NCBI GenBank assembly: GCA_037074615.1
Contig: CM073538.1
Location: forward strand, 19,982,068-20,046,067
Source of the DNA: Leucaena leucocephala
Taxonomy: Eukaryota; Streptophyta; Magnoliopsida; Fabales; Fabaceae
Direction: 5' to 3'
Length of the DNA: 64,000 nt
Shown: positions 47,267 through 60,053 of the stretch, in pieces
How the letters are laid out: each line of letters begins with the position of its first letter
Position numbering within the stretch: the first letter of the stretch is position 1
The notes under the pieces: model-generated
Told to the model about the DNA's origin: nothing
Seen by the model: the letters and a program-made list of their open reading frames with translations, nothing else
Databases searched by the model: none
Made by a program: the position numbers and the translations under genes

Positions 47267-48453
47267 CTATATATGTATACCTTCCCCACGCAAGCTTTGT
47301 ATACATATATATAATGATTAGTATTGATTTTCATTATATATACACCAGATCATATATATATATATACATATAGCTTGGTGGGTGTGCTTTGTGGAGATAG
47401 ATCAGAGAAGTGAACGTTAATGACAGTTATGTGTATCAAAAGTTTGAATTCTTATTACTTAGTCGTCGGATTTTATTTGTATTTAGTCAAATTCTATCTT
47501 CTTATTAAGTTCATTATATATTATCATTTCTTTTCTCATCCCTTCTACTAAGTAATGACAATCGTGGTACAAACACGTCTCATAATTAACTTCATTAAGC
47601 ATGTACTTTTATAATGTCTCTGTATCCACATACATTATCTCCTCTCTTATTTAAGGCAGGAGAGAATATTTTTTATACAATTTATAAGTTTATTTTATTA
47701 AATCTATCATATGAATAATGTACAAGTTCATACTTTATTTATTATTATTTAGATTTTGTTTTCATACGTATAGTGTATATTAAATAGATATAAAATTAAA
47801 AAAATTTTAAATTTTTAAATAAAATTAATAGAATTTAAGATTTTTCTTAATTTTAATAAAATATATTAAAAGTAACTTATAAATATGATTAGAGGAGTAG
47901 TTGTTTTTGTTAAAAAAGAGGATTTGAAAGATCTCATTTCCTATTTCATGTAATCCGTAGTTGATGGTCTCATTGTCTCCTAAAAACAGAATAAGAAAGG
48001 AATCAACAGTGGGTTTAATTAAAGAATTGAACGATGGTTTGATAAAGGAAAGGAAGGATGCGATAGCCCCCTTCGTTAAATAAACTTTTTTGTTGTTGGA
48101 AAGCGTGTATAAGATACAAGGAATTAAAATGATTAAAAGGTTAAAAATTAAAGAGAAGTGAAATAAGAGAAAATAATAGAAGATGACATGCAAAATTATG
48201 AAAAAAGAGAAGTTTACAATAATTATCTTGTCTTTACATATAAGAATGAAAAGACTATATATATATATATATAACTTCTAAAAAACCTACATATAAGAAT
48301 GAATTGGTTAATAATTTTTTTCTAAAATCTCAATTATAAATATGACGGAGATATGAATATAATATATAAAAACAATATCAACACTTTTGTTAACTTATAT
48401 AAGCAATACCACACACTTCTATGAATATATGAATGGGAGTAATTATATTATTG

Positions 48454-48724
48454 GGTAAAGTAATATTCAATATCCTGATATTATTTTTTTAATTCATTCT
48501 ATACTCTTGATGTTAATTTTTTAGTTACATCCAACGACACTATGATTTATGTTATTGCATGTACTATAAAGAAGATTAAAGTGTTAGAAGAATTAAAAAT
48601 AATATTATGGTGTTGGATGATATTGAGAAATACTATCAATGTATTGAAAGAACTTGAAAAAGTAATAGCATAGTACTAAATGCTATCGAGAAATAATATC
48701 AAAATGTTGGATATTACCTTATCC
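48454..48724. mobile_element. MITE with about 30 bp terminal inverted repeats
   Basis: The left end (AAAGTAATATTCAATATCCT then GATATTATTT) matches the reverse complement of the right end (AAGGTAATATCCAACATTTT then GATATTATTT). The core is AT-rich and non-coding. The target duplication was not resolved, so the superfamily is open. Confidence 0.6.
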
Positions 48725-48935
48725 TGTATTCTTTAGAATAATTATTAACCTACTAATATTACTCTAATTATTGAGGGGGGAAAACACGACACAAAATCAA
48801 TTATTAGTATTGTGCTTTCTTCTCTATTTTTTTACTACTATCGATCTATATCTAGCAGTTTTTTAATTATATTATTAGATATTCAAATAATAGACTAATT
48901 CAATATTAAGATTTATGATTATCTTTCACAATACA

Positions 48936-49192
48936 ATTGTCTCTTCCAATATCAAATGGATATAATAATATCGTATATTATTAGACTAACTTTATACTAG
49001 TATATATATAATTGTCTCTCCTAATATAAATATATCTTATAATATCAAATGGATCGAACAGTATCGTGTATCACTAGACTAACTTTATGCTAATATATAT
49101 ATAATTGTCTCTTCCAATATAAATGTCTTTTTAAATATAAAATAGATCTTAATATTATTGTATATTACTAGACTAACTTTATGCTATTGTGA
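48936..49192. repeat. Three-unit tandem repeat
   Basis: Units start at 48936, 49011 and 49104 (about 75, 93 and 89 bp). Each begins ATTGTCTCTnC and contains TAGACTAACTTTATnCTA. They are imperfect copies. Confidence 0.7.
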
Positions 49193-51118
49193 CGTGTATT
49201 ACTTTATCTGTTGCTTATATTAGGCAACCGGGGGAGTATTTATAATGTCTCTATCAAAAATCTCTTCTTATCTCTTTTTAATTATTGGTTAAAACTATTG
49301 GCCAAACCAATATTTTTTCTCATAAGATTATTTTACTCCGTTCATTTTTATACCGTTAAACGTTTGATCAATTAAGCTTCCTCACTTTGCTGCTAGTGGA
49401 TGCCCGAATTATAACACTGTACATCTGTTTTAGCAAGTGCTCCCACCAATGCTTTAATAGTCTTGCACACTGTTATATTAGCTGATACACTGTTATCATA
49501 TACTCTTTTTATTATTTAATATAAAATTTAATTAAGAAATTAATTTTTATTTTAAATATAATAATTTTTTATATTTATTTATTTTTTTAAATTATCCTTC
49601 TAAATATTCTCTCGATAATAATTAAATAAGAGAATAAGGAAATAAAATAAAGAGATAATTAGATTATTTTAGAAAAAATATATAGTATTAATTAATGATT
49701 TTAATCTGATTAAATTAATTAAATAGGTCAAAAAAATATTTAGGGTTTTGCCCACCTACTCCTGCTTAACTCTTTTATAAACAATAATGGTTTCAATATC
49801 CTTAGCTTACACAGACTCCTTGGAAGTCCTCAACAGATGAAGGTCCCGTTGAGAACATAAATTAATAAGGTTACAAGTATGAATTTATACTTAGATTGAG
49901 ACATTGAAATTAGATATACATCGTGTAAGACTATTCAATGCCCTAACTACTTAGTCAAGGAAGTCCAAAATCAAAGTGAAGATACAAGATTGTTTTGTAG
50001 AATCCCCCGCCCTGAATATTTTTTCTCTCCCCTATAAAACCGAATAAAAAAGGGCAAGGGGTTTCTAATGTTTCTTTAATTGACCCAATTTTTTATTTTT
50101 ATATAGATCATTAGATTTTAAATCAAATTAATGACATTTTAATCTCTTATGAGTAGAAAATTGTGTAATTTTAAATTTTTTATAATTTTTCAAAGAACAT
50201 AAATAAAAAATTCACAATTTTAGAGTATTTTTTCTTTAAAAAATCATAAAAAAATTAAAAACTGTACTATTTTTTAATCATAAGATATCAAATTGTCATC
50301 CATTTTATCTAAAATCTAATTATGTATAGAAAAAAAGAAAAAATATATATATTTGGGAGATTGAGGCATTAGAGGCCCTTGCGTGATAAAAAATAGGGCA
50401 AATCCTTTTTGCATTTTCTTGTTTTGGTAACTTTCATGTTTCAAGTTCTAATCCTACGGTAACGTTAAAGTTCTAATCTTACCGTTCGATGGAAAAAAAT
50501 AAAAAAGATTTTTGTATATTCAAATTCTAAAATGGCAGTGTGGAGCATGGAAGTGGATAACGAGCTGGTGAAATAACCAAAGGAGGTTACACCAAACGAA
50601 TCTCAAACAGTGAATTGTACTACATTCATTACCCTCAATCTTTGTCCCTCTTATGTCATTCTAATCTGATTTTTCTCATGCTAGTCAAAAAGTGTCATTA
50701 TAATTATGATTAAATATTCCAAAAATTTCATATTTTTTAAGATCAAATAAATATATTTTCTTAGTTTTTATTAATTTTCTTAAAATTCCCAAATCAATGT
50801 TACTAAAATCTTAGAATTAGTTGTGAGTTAACTATACCCATGTTATATTGGGTTAACTGAGTTTCACAGAAGGCCCTAGCTAAACCGATATAAGGCTCAT
50901 TAGTTTGTGTTATCCATAAATGTAAACTAGATAATATTAAAATATTATATCTCTCATCTATTAAACCAAACACACCCTAGATAGTTTGGAGTATTTTCTT
51001 CTCATGTGTATCGTCCTTAGGGGTTTGTTATTTCATTGTAGGGCAATTGGGCTTCTCATGAAGGTGAAAGACTTCATTCTTTATTCAATATTTGTTAACA
51101 AACTACTATCATTATCGT

Positions 51119-51390
51119 AAGTTTAACTGACAATAGGATAAGATATATAATTATTTAGAGTATGTTTGATTTTTATGAAGTATTATTTTATTATAGTTCC
51201 AGAGTCACTGCACTTGAGAAAATATCTTAACTTTTGGGTATTTAGGTTTATGTCTGAGAGTAATTGATGACTCGCCCTATTTGATATTGATATTGATATT
51301 GATATTGTATAGGAGAAAGAAAGACTTTACCTTAACTTTAAGTCATGGGTCAACTCAATTTTTTTAAAAAATTATTGTATCAAAAAAAAT
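51119..51390 (+). mobile_element. Decayed SINE copy, full length (same family as 9972-10241)
   Basis: It aligns from the A-box region (GTTTAACTGACAATAGGAT) through the B-box region (TATAGTTCCAGAGTC), GGTTTATGTCTGAGAGTAAT and GGTCAACTCAATTTTTTT to the A-rich tail. An (ATTGAT)n expansion lies inside (about 51283-51306). The plus orientation is opposite to most copies here. Confidence 0.65.
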
Positions 51391-52925
51391 ATTGTTAACA
51401 AACTTTTGAAAATATCGGTGTGCTGTTAAATTATAGATAATCCCACATAAGTCTCATAATTATAGAATTTACCCCTATAATGTCTTACAAAATAACAATT
51501 TTATGTGATATAATTGATAAATAAAAACAATATACGACAACTCATATAATATGATGTCCATTCGGCCTTTTTCATACATATCTAATGTGCTTGGTTATGA
51601 CTTTTGGAAAACTAAAAATCCTTTTGGTAACCAACTTTAAAGAAAATTCTGTTTTGGTAAGGTTTTTCTTTTACTAAAGAGAGTCTATTTGCCAAAAGTT
51701 AATCTGGGTAACTTTAATTTTTTAACAACCAGCAGTTACTGAACATTTGGCTTCTAAATAGAAATTTTCTCTTTATTTTTATTTTATATTCAAAACAGAG
51801 TAAATTTAAAATTCACCATTCCTAAATCAATTTTTACTGTTTTAGCATTCAGAAATAAATTTTATAATTAAAAGTATCTAAGAATTCCATGCATTAAAAA
51901 TCATAATATAAACAAATAAACTAAAAGAAACGAGTGATGTCATTAAAAACCATATAAAGTAAATAAATACGGTAAACAATATTAGATATAATATAAAATA
52001 TAAATTTTAAAAAATTAAAAAAATCAGTAAATAAATTATTTCATCATACATAAAAAGCAAATACATAATATATTTTTTTACCTCAACACAATACATAAAT
52101 AAAATAAAATAACAGATATAAATATAAAGAAGTAGTTCGTATATGGGCCGTATTTTATTGGTTAAAACCTTTATGAGCCCATTGTAATAAAGACCCAAAG
52201 CTGGTCTATTGACACGGAAATCTTACTTTTGGACTGGGCCACTAATCTTACTTTCGAAAACCAATTTATCATTTAAACGGTTGATAGCCCAACAATTCTT
52301 TAAGGTGTAACTATTGTGAGGGTTCATTTAGTAGACGCTCTCATAAGTTTTTTTGTAAATATTTTATAATCTCTACGACTAGATCATAGTCTTGATAAGG
52401 GATTTATACTAAATCTATCTAAACTTTGTATTAAATTCATCTAAACTTTTTTATATATAAAAAAAATCCTTTTAAGTGTAACAGGTCAGAACAGAGGCAT
52501 TGTGAGCCTTATAACTACAACTTAATTTTAATAATTTAATATTTTTTAATAATAAAAGTTCATTTATTTTATATATATATATGCGTGTTTAATAAATACT
52601 AAATTAAAATTTTAAAAGAGCTCTAACCTAAAATTAATTTAAATAAATTTTAAAATAAATAATTATATTTATCTAGAATTTTTAAATTAAATTATAATTT
52701 AAAAATATAATTTTAAATAAGTTATTAAAACTAATTTATGAAATAAAAAAAAACTTATATACTATTAAATTACCGTTTTACCCTTACTTTTTCTTATATT
52801 TTTTCCTCTCTCTTATTTGTAATAAAAGTATAATATTTCTAATAATTTTTCAATTACAAAAGTTTTTCTGGTAATAACTATCTAAACACTCATTTATTCA
52901 GAATCATTTTTTTCTATAAGCTCTT

Positions 52926-53183
52926 TTTCTTTTTTTTAGTAGGAATTATGCTCACCTACGATATAAGAATAAAGTAAAATCTAATTTCCTCCTAAACGAT
53001 ACTAATATTGATTATAATAATCCTTCTATTACCCTTAAGTGTAAATATAGATACCTAAAAATTAGAATATTTTCTCAAATATCATGATTAAAATTATAAT
53101 AAAATAATATTTTTTTAATAATCAAATATATTTTAAATAATTATATATTTCACTATTTTGTTAATTGAACGTTTAAACAGGAG
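52926..53183 (-). mobile_element. Decayed SINE copy (same family as 9972-10241)
   Basis: The T tract is on the left, then CTCACCTACGATATAAGAAT, TTTCCTCCTAAACGATACTA and TTACCCTTAAGTGTAAATAT, parallel to the intact copy's CTTCCTCCTAGGCGATACCA and TTACCCTCAGACGTAAACCT. Differences are dominated by C to T and G to A. Confidence 0.7.
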
Positions 53184-54583
53184 GAAATAAATTTGACAAC
53201 TCACCACGCTAGAAAGTTTGTCTGACCCATGGAAAACACAGTATAACTAAAAGAAGTAGGACCCAAAAAGGCTAGAAATTTTGTTTGGTAGCTTTAGGAA
53301 AATATCTCAATCAAATTTCAAATTTAATTGTTCATCAATATAAAGTTTATATGTAATAATTAACATGATTTCGTCTTACCGTCTTTTGCAAATAGGAAAA
53401 CTGATTTTGTAGATAATAATCAATATAAAATATATATTTCAAGATATATGAAAGAAAAATTATTAAAAAAATTGATCATACTAAAATTATTTGCCTAAAA
53501 GCACTAAAAATTTATTTAAAGATATAAGTACAACTTATTTTTATTGAGTTTAACTCTTCTTTAAATATATATAACTTTTATTTAATAATATATAAAATAA
53601 AAAATATTTATAATATGTTATATATTGTAATTGAAGAAGAGTTGTATATATTTTAAAAAATGAATCACACTCACTAAATGACTTGGGTTTTTAAGTACTT
53701 TTAGGCATTAATAAATTTTGTAATAAGACATTTTTCAGCAATTTTATCAAATAAGAATAAGCTTTATTATGAATATTAAAACTAATTTTAATGAAATATT
53801 TGGAAGTAAAAAACAAAGTGTACCGAGTGAAGGCACCATAAGGCATATGCCATAACAGTCCAACCTTCCTTTCGAGAAGTGCCCCCACACATAAATTATT
53901 ATTAATAACATCAACAACTTGGATTCCTTAAACAAAAGCCTTCCTTGAAGAGCTCATTCTTATCTCATTGACCCAAAGCCCCCAAATTAAAATAATTAGT
54001 GTGAAATACGCTTTCTCAATCAAAGACAAATTTTAGCCTTAAACAAATGTGCTTAGGATAAGACAGGCACGTGACACCCCCCCTCCCCTCCCCTCCTAAT
54101 ATATCCAACATTATCCTAATTAAATAAAAAAAAATCAATACGCGTGGATGGATGCTCCTTCAATTCATCACTAAAATACACACTTAAAAAGCTGGATCCA
54201 CCTCGATTTTATGGGCAAGCAACCTTAAGACTAGCAAATTTAGGGTGTATTGTCCATTCTTTATTAATATATAAATATATGAAAAAATTACTGAAAAATA
54301 TTACTTAAATTTTAAAATTCTAAATCAATTTTGTTCCATATACTTTAATAGTTATTAATTATTTTTTAATAAATAAATTACAACATATTTTTAAAAAATT
54401 CCTAATTTGATATTTTAAAATTCAAAAAATTATTACCCAAAATATTTCTAAAATTTGTTTAAGAACATAAACAATAATATTTTTTTTAATTGTATATAAT
54501 CTATCGTTAACTATATATAAAATAAAAAATAAGAGTTTTATGAATTTTTCCTAAATATACGTATAATAATAATATATTAATGG

Positions 54584-54690
54584 AGTTTCGTTGAACCAAC
54601 ATATCGGTTCTTTCGGGTATTACCACGTGGTTCCTCGTGACCCGCACGTTCAAACCCTGATTTCAAGGTATTTTCTCCGCAATGTGTATA
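54584..54690 (+). repeat. SINE-like fragment with a G-box
   Basis: It reads GTTGAACCAACATATCGGTT, then ACCACGTGG, and a B-box-like ACGTTCAAACCCTG. It is GC-richer than its surroundings. It may be a truncated tRNA-derived element; the identity is uncertain. Confidence 0.35.
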
Positions 54691-55886
54691 ATAAATTAGT
54701 ATTAGTATCTTCTTTTTAAGTTTATTGGGGATTAAATTAGCATATGGGTGCCTTTTTTTATAATTATTTTGGGGGATTCAATTATTGGGAGTAGCTAAGT
54801 GGAGTTTTTTTTTTATTTAATAAATTAAATTAAATGGGACGCGTTTAGGTTTGAATCTGGAAGAGAGTTGTGCTTTTTAGAAGACAAAGGTAGGGTTTTA
54901 AGGAGGAGCCTGTCCGGTGAATGAGGAACCCAAAATCTGAAATTCCAATATTTTTATTTTTTTTAATTTTTAAATAATTGTGATGTGCTCTGCCCTATGT
55001 CTTCTTCCCTCTCCCATTACTCAATACTACTCACCAACCAAACTACTTCCTTCTTTCAAACTTGTACTTTGTGTGTGTGTCTATATATATATATTCACTA
55101 TTTAATAATTTCCACCTAATATTTGTATATCCCCAATTTGTTTTTTCTTCCTCAACTCAAAATGTTTCTGTAATTTGACTTTGGAGAGCTACCGAAGTAA
55201 TTCGATGCCAAATCATCGTCATAATTATATTATTCGAGCATTGAGCCTGCGGGTCCCCAGAAAAAGAAACGGAAACAGAAACGAGTTGCGTTCAAATTAA
55301 CAAGTGAAGCGGATAAATAGAAATGAGTTTTACCATTAAATTTAATTGGAAAATGAGTTTTATAAAATTTATCAATATTTAATATCATAAATTAAATCAT
55401 GAAAAATGAAAAAGAAATTGCATCAAATTTGTTTGGTAAAAACAAAATGATATCTTAATAGTTTAAAATTAATTTTCTTAAGATATAACAATCAGTAAAA
55501 TAAATTTTATTTTTATAATAAAATATTTTTTATACCCACCATCTTATCAAATTGCATCAAATTTTAAATATATAAAATTTTTAAAAAATATAATTAATAT
55601 CTCACTTGGTGATATATTAATTTATTTATATATCGGGGGTATATATTTATATTTTTGTCCCCAACAAAAAAGAAGAAGTATTTTTGGGGCAAAAAAGTGC
55701 ATGAGATGCGCTGTTTTTCTCCCAAAGAAATGCGTTATTTGATAATACGAGTGCCAGAAACGGGAGGGACAGGAAATAATAATAAAGTAAAAATAATAGA
55801 AAATAGAAATGGGGAGCTGTGAGGAAAACAAAAAATAAAGAGAATGGGGAGGTGGGAGATCAGGCCATCGCTACTTTTTGTAAGTA

Positions 55887-56135
55887 CAGAAATTTTTTTA
55901 AAAAATGTAACTTCACCCATAATTTAAAAATATAATAAAATTATATTCTATTAATTAATATTAATATTAAATAAAATAAGTTATCTATTATTTTTAAATA
56001 TAAATTTAAATATTTAAAAATTAAAATGTTTTCTTAAATAATATAATTAAAATAATAATAAAATAATAATTTTAAAAAATTAAATATATTTTAAATAGTT
56101 ATATATTTTATCGTTTTACAATTAAATCAATTGAA
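55887..56135 (-). mobile_element. Decayed SINE copy (same family as 9972-10241)
   Basis: It keeps the family order (T tract, TAACTTCACCCATAATTTAA, TAGTTATATATTTTATCG, AATCAATTGAACATAG) but is almost wholly AT-converted. It closely parallels the 39297 and 52926 copies. Confidence 0.6.
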
Positions 56136-58132
56136 CATAGTCCGCCACTCTTTATTTGTTTGTAGTGTGGAGACGTTTATCCATATGAACGGTGGGGCCC
56201 ATGAAGAGGCGCACGTGGGTCGATGAGCGAGATAATGCCCTTCAATCCTTTTGATGCAATTTTTTATTGAAACTCTTTGAGGTAAATATGAATAAACTTT
56301 TGAATAAAATTACTTTTAAATAAATCTAATAGCTTAACTATATACATTAATTTCAACAAAATTCTTATCTCCATCAATTTTTAGTTGTTCCAACCCCTTT
56401 ATGCATGAAATTTTTTTAATAAACCAATAAAAATTGCGTTTTAATTAAATTTAAAAAAAAATACCTTCTAAAAGAAAAAATCGTGATTTTTCCAAAAAAA
56501 AATCATCTGTCTAGTATTTTTTTAGAACCATAATTTTAAAGGTTAGGATTGATCTTTTATCTTTGATAATAAAATATTTGTTACTTTAATTTAAATTAAA
56601 ATATTATATTTAAGAAATTTAAATATTTATTAGCTGTAGGGTTACCTTGGTAACTATGTTTTATGTGTGACATAACAAGAAGGGGCCAACCCCACGTGTC
56701 ATTGTGATGGCTAGGCCTTGAAGTGTGAGAGCCACACGATCGTTAACCGTTGGGGAATTTCATTTTCACAATTCAGTGAAGGAGACAACAAATGTGGGTC
56801 AAACGATTCCCTCACGCCACTATTTTTGTATACTGTCAGGACATTTTCCATTCAAACCAATCTTTATCATATTATCACATTTTGTTCAATCAAATCACAA
56901 TTTTTGAATTTTCTAAACACCTTTCCTAACCCATTAATTTCCCCTGCCCATTAATAATAATGCCGTACTAGATTGAAATAGGGCACTAGAAATTCTTTAC
57001 GCCATGGGGGACTCTACTAAAAAGTTGAATATATCTATCAAGATAATAGTTTAATAATTATTATTAAAATAATATATTTTAATTAAGATGTATAAAATAT
57101 TTATATGTAATTTTAAACAAATAATATTTAAATAAAATAATATTAATTTATAAGTAAATAGAAAATTAATATATAACATATAATTCAATAAAATAAAATT
57201 ATTAAAATATAGATATAATCCATTATCATTTTATTTTTATTTTTTTACTTAAAACTGCCTTATTTCATGCTTAACAGTAAAAAAAATATAAAATTTAATA
57301 TAATTGATATATTTAAAAATTTTAATTAAATTAGTTAATAAATTGATTTTTCAATTTACTAGTATAATCGACTAACTCGAGTTAAAATTTAATATTATAA
57401 ATTAAAATTATTATCAATTAAATTACTAGAAAATACCATAATCTTATTATTTATCTAGTAATAAATATAAAATATATTTTATAATTTAAATTGTATTACA
57501 GGGTATAACTTAAACCTTATGTTAAAGAGGATAGGAGTATTTTATATTGAACATTAAAATAAAAAAGTGAAACGAGAGCCCGATTTTTATTATCAAAGAT
57601 TCCCTGTTTTGCCGCAAAACAAAGGAGGAGAGGGGGGAAGTACATGACAAAATTGGTGAGGAAACATGAATCATTAAAAAAAAAAAGATTATTTTAGAAT
57701 TAAAAGATTATAATTAAATAAATGCAAGGACCGTATGTTCGTACGTTCACAACCACACAATAACAAACAAGCCATTAAGATTAAAAATAATTAGAAAAAT
57801 TAGAAAAATTAAATTAAATATATGTATGGACAGTGACAGTGCAAATTGGGGATTATTTAGTCAAAATGACAGATTAGAGGACTAAATTGTGTTTCCAACC
57901 AAACCCAAGTCGTATCCCAAACAATGGACCAAGCAAGAACACGAGGGAGGCTCTTATTAAATTAAAATAAAACATCAACCAAAGAAGATTATATTGTTAC
58001 TTTTAAATTATGTGTTCTGTATCTTCTCTTTTCACATTTCTCCTTATTTCATGACTTTAGCCACGGCCATGATTTTTTTAAAAAAAATTATAGAAAAATC
58101 CCCAATTTAAGCAAAACTTTCCCAATTGCCCA

Positions 58133-58235
58133 ATTTTTTTATTTTTTTTTTAACTAGAGATTACGGGCAAAATAAAACTCGCGACCCTTTATTTACGCGA
58201 AACCTCTTACGTTATTAAGCTATAAAGCTACCTTT
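58133..58235 (-). mobile_element. tRNA-derived SINE, short
   Basis: The minus strand reads AGGTAGCTTTATAGCTTAAT (A-box), AACGTAAGAGG, then GGGTCGCGAGTTTTATTTTG (B-box), and ends in an A-rich tail. The cloverleaf order is preserved, but the loops are mutated toward T, so this is not a functional tRNA. Confidence 0.6.
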
Positions 58236-59589
58236 TGTATTACAAAATATAATGATATTTATTATAAGTTACTTAGTAGAATAATAATTAAGTTTTTTTA
58301 AATATCACCATTATTTGATATCATTAACTATGAGATGAGATAGAATACAATACAAATCCAAATTTTTTTATATAAATACAGGAAAAATAAAAAAATATTT
58401 TTTTAAAAATAAAGTTAATAATTTAATCATCTATACTTAATTCTAATGGGATTGTTAGAAGTACTTTATAATAATTTATAGTAAGTATGAGAGTGAGTAT
58501 TTATTTATACAAAATTGTAAAAAAAATACAATTTTTTATTAATAACTAGAAATTTTTCTTTTACGTTATACGACGTTTATGAAATACTATATTATAATTG
58601 ATTAATTGTTTATGATTATTATATATTTTTATCATAATAAAAAATTTAAAATAATATAAAAAATTAAAATTTAATCTTCTAACTATTTTACGTTTTTATT
58701 TTAATTTTTAAAAAAATTTGATTTTAATATGGTAATTAATCTATAATTTTAGTAAAATATAACTCAAAATTTTTAAAAATTAAAGTGATATTATTAATTA
58801 AAATTATTATTTATTATTTATGAATAAAAGAACTAAGAGGATTAAATCTTAATTGAGTTTATATAAATATATTTTTAATTAAATTAGATATTATAAATTT
58901 TAAAAATATATTGGATTCATCCGTTCCAAACAAAAGGCAAGGGCTACCACTAGGTGGCTGCTCCTCCTAGATGGCACGTTGCTCGGTCAATATTAATTTT
59001 TTAAATATAAAAAGGAGGAGTAATTTGGCGCATCGTGGAGGGAGGTCACGTGCTTTGCACGACGTGGAAGGAAAAGGGACAAAATGCCATTGATTTGCTC
59101 CCTTTTTAATGGATCAGGTACAAGAGATGCTTGAGGGTTGAACATGAAGAAGATTCTTGATCCTCTTGAAATCATTAATCCCACGTGTAATTATGGTTCT
59201 GTGATTTCAATCAAATAAAGATGCTACACTATAACTTTGTGGTCCTCACTATTTATTGTCCTAAATCTATTCTCAATTTACAATTTTCTTCACCACATGA
59301 TAACCCTGCCTATTAAACTCAATTCTGTTGATAGATTAAGATGTTTTAAATTTTAAAATATCAGAACATTATATGCAACTTACATAAAATTCAAAGAGTT
59401 CTCAACGGCAAAGCCAGATTTTCAAGCATTTAATCTTGGAATCGATCCAAGAAACGTGCACACTTCAATTCCTAGAGTCCCCAGTCCTTTAACAGATTCA
59501 AAGACTCAAATGGCGAAAACCACCAAAAACTTTCAACCTGCTTTTTTGTTTCTACCTAAAATTTTGCATTTCACAATTAACCAAAAAGA

Positions 59590-60053
59590 GAAGAGAGAGA
59601 GAGAGAGAGAGTGAGTAAAAAACAGAACAGCCAGCAGCGAGAATCAAAAGGCAAAATACTATTCACTTAGTCACCATCAAGGGGGTACGCTAGACGCAAC
59701 AATCCCCTTTCAGGATCATCTGAACTTTTTGAGAAACAAAATGGTAACAACCACTGAACTGAAGCTGTTTATATACAAATTTATCACAGGTTAAAACAAC
59801 TTTTAAAGTATGAAATAACAAAGATTACATACATCCAACGGTAGAAAGACTAGAGAGGCACAGCAAATTTTCCCTTTTATCCGCTTCCTCGTTGCCGAGA
59901 AATAATTAGGAGTTGCAGAGAAGAAGGAAAAAATTTTTGGGGAGTTGGCGGAATCTCCTCCTCCTCCTTCTCTTTGATTGAATCCTAGCTTTTACTTTGT
60001 TTTGGCTATGGCTTGTATACTTCGGGGGCTTCTTTTATGCTCATATCTACCAT
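59590..60053 (-). other. BRI1 3' untranslated region and flank
   Basis: Downstream of the BRI1 stop the sequence stays moderately GC-rich to about 59880, probably 3' UTR. A GA microsatellite lies at about 59597-59612. No polyadenylation site is assigned. Confidence 0.4.

Larger units (their letters stand above)
54068..59187. promoter_or_regulatory. Cluster of CACGTG G-boxes between WRKY13-like and BRI1
   Basis: The palindrome CACGTG occurs at 54068, 54624, 56212, 56693, 59047 and 59182. A TCP-like GTGGGGCCC motif lies at 56192. G-boxes bind bHLH (PIF), bZIP (ABF) and BZR1/BES1 factors. The region lies beyond the 3' ends of both flanking genes, so no target gene is assigned. Confidence 0.4.
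47267..60053. other. Convergent intergenic region between WRKY13-like and BRI1
   Basis: About 12.8 kb, very AT-rich, with no convincing protein frame. It contains SINE copies, one MITE, a three-unit tandem repeat, a small hexanucleotide repeat (about 51283-51306) and a G-box cluster at 54.0-59.2 kb. The less AT-rich patches at 54.85-55.3 kb and 56.15-56.25 kb are the only places that look non-random at the composition level. Confidence 0.55.

Noticed and set aside
56718..56954. 78-codon plus-strand frame near a G-box
   Set aside because: No recognisable domain, AT-driven composition and no splice or leader evidence. Not supported as a gene.
58133..58235. Functional tRNA gene
   Set aside because: A- and B-box order is tRNA-like, but the arms are mutated and an A-rich tail follows, so a SINE is the better explanation.
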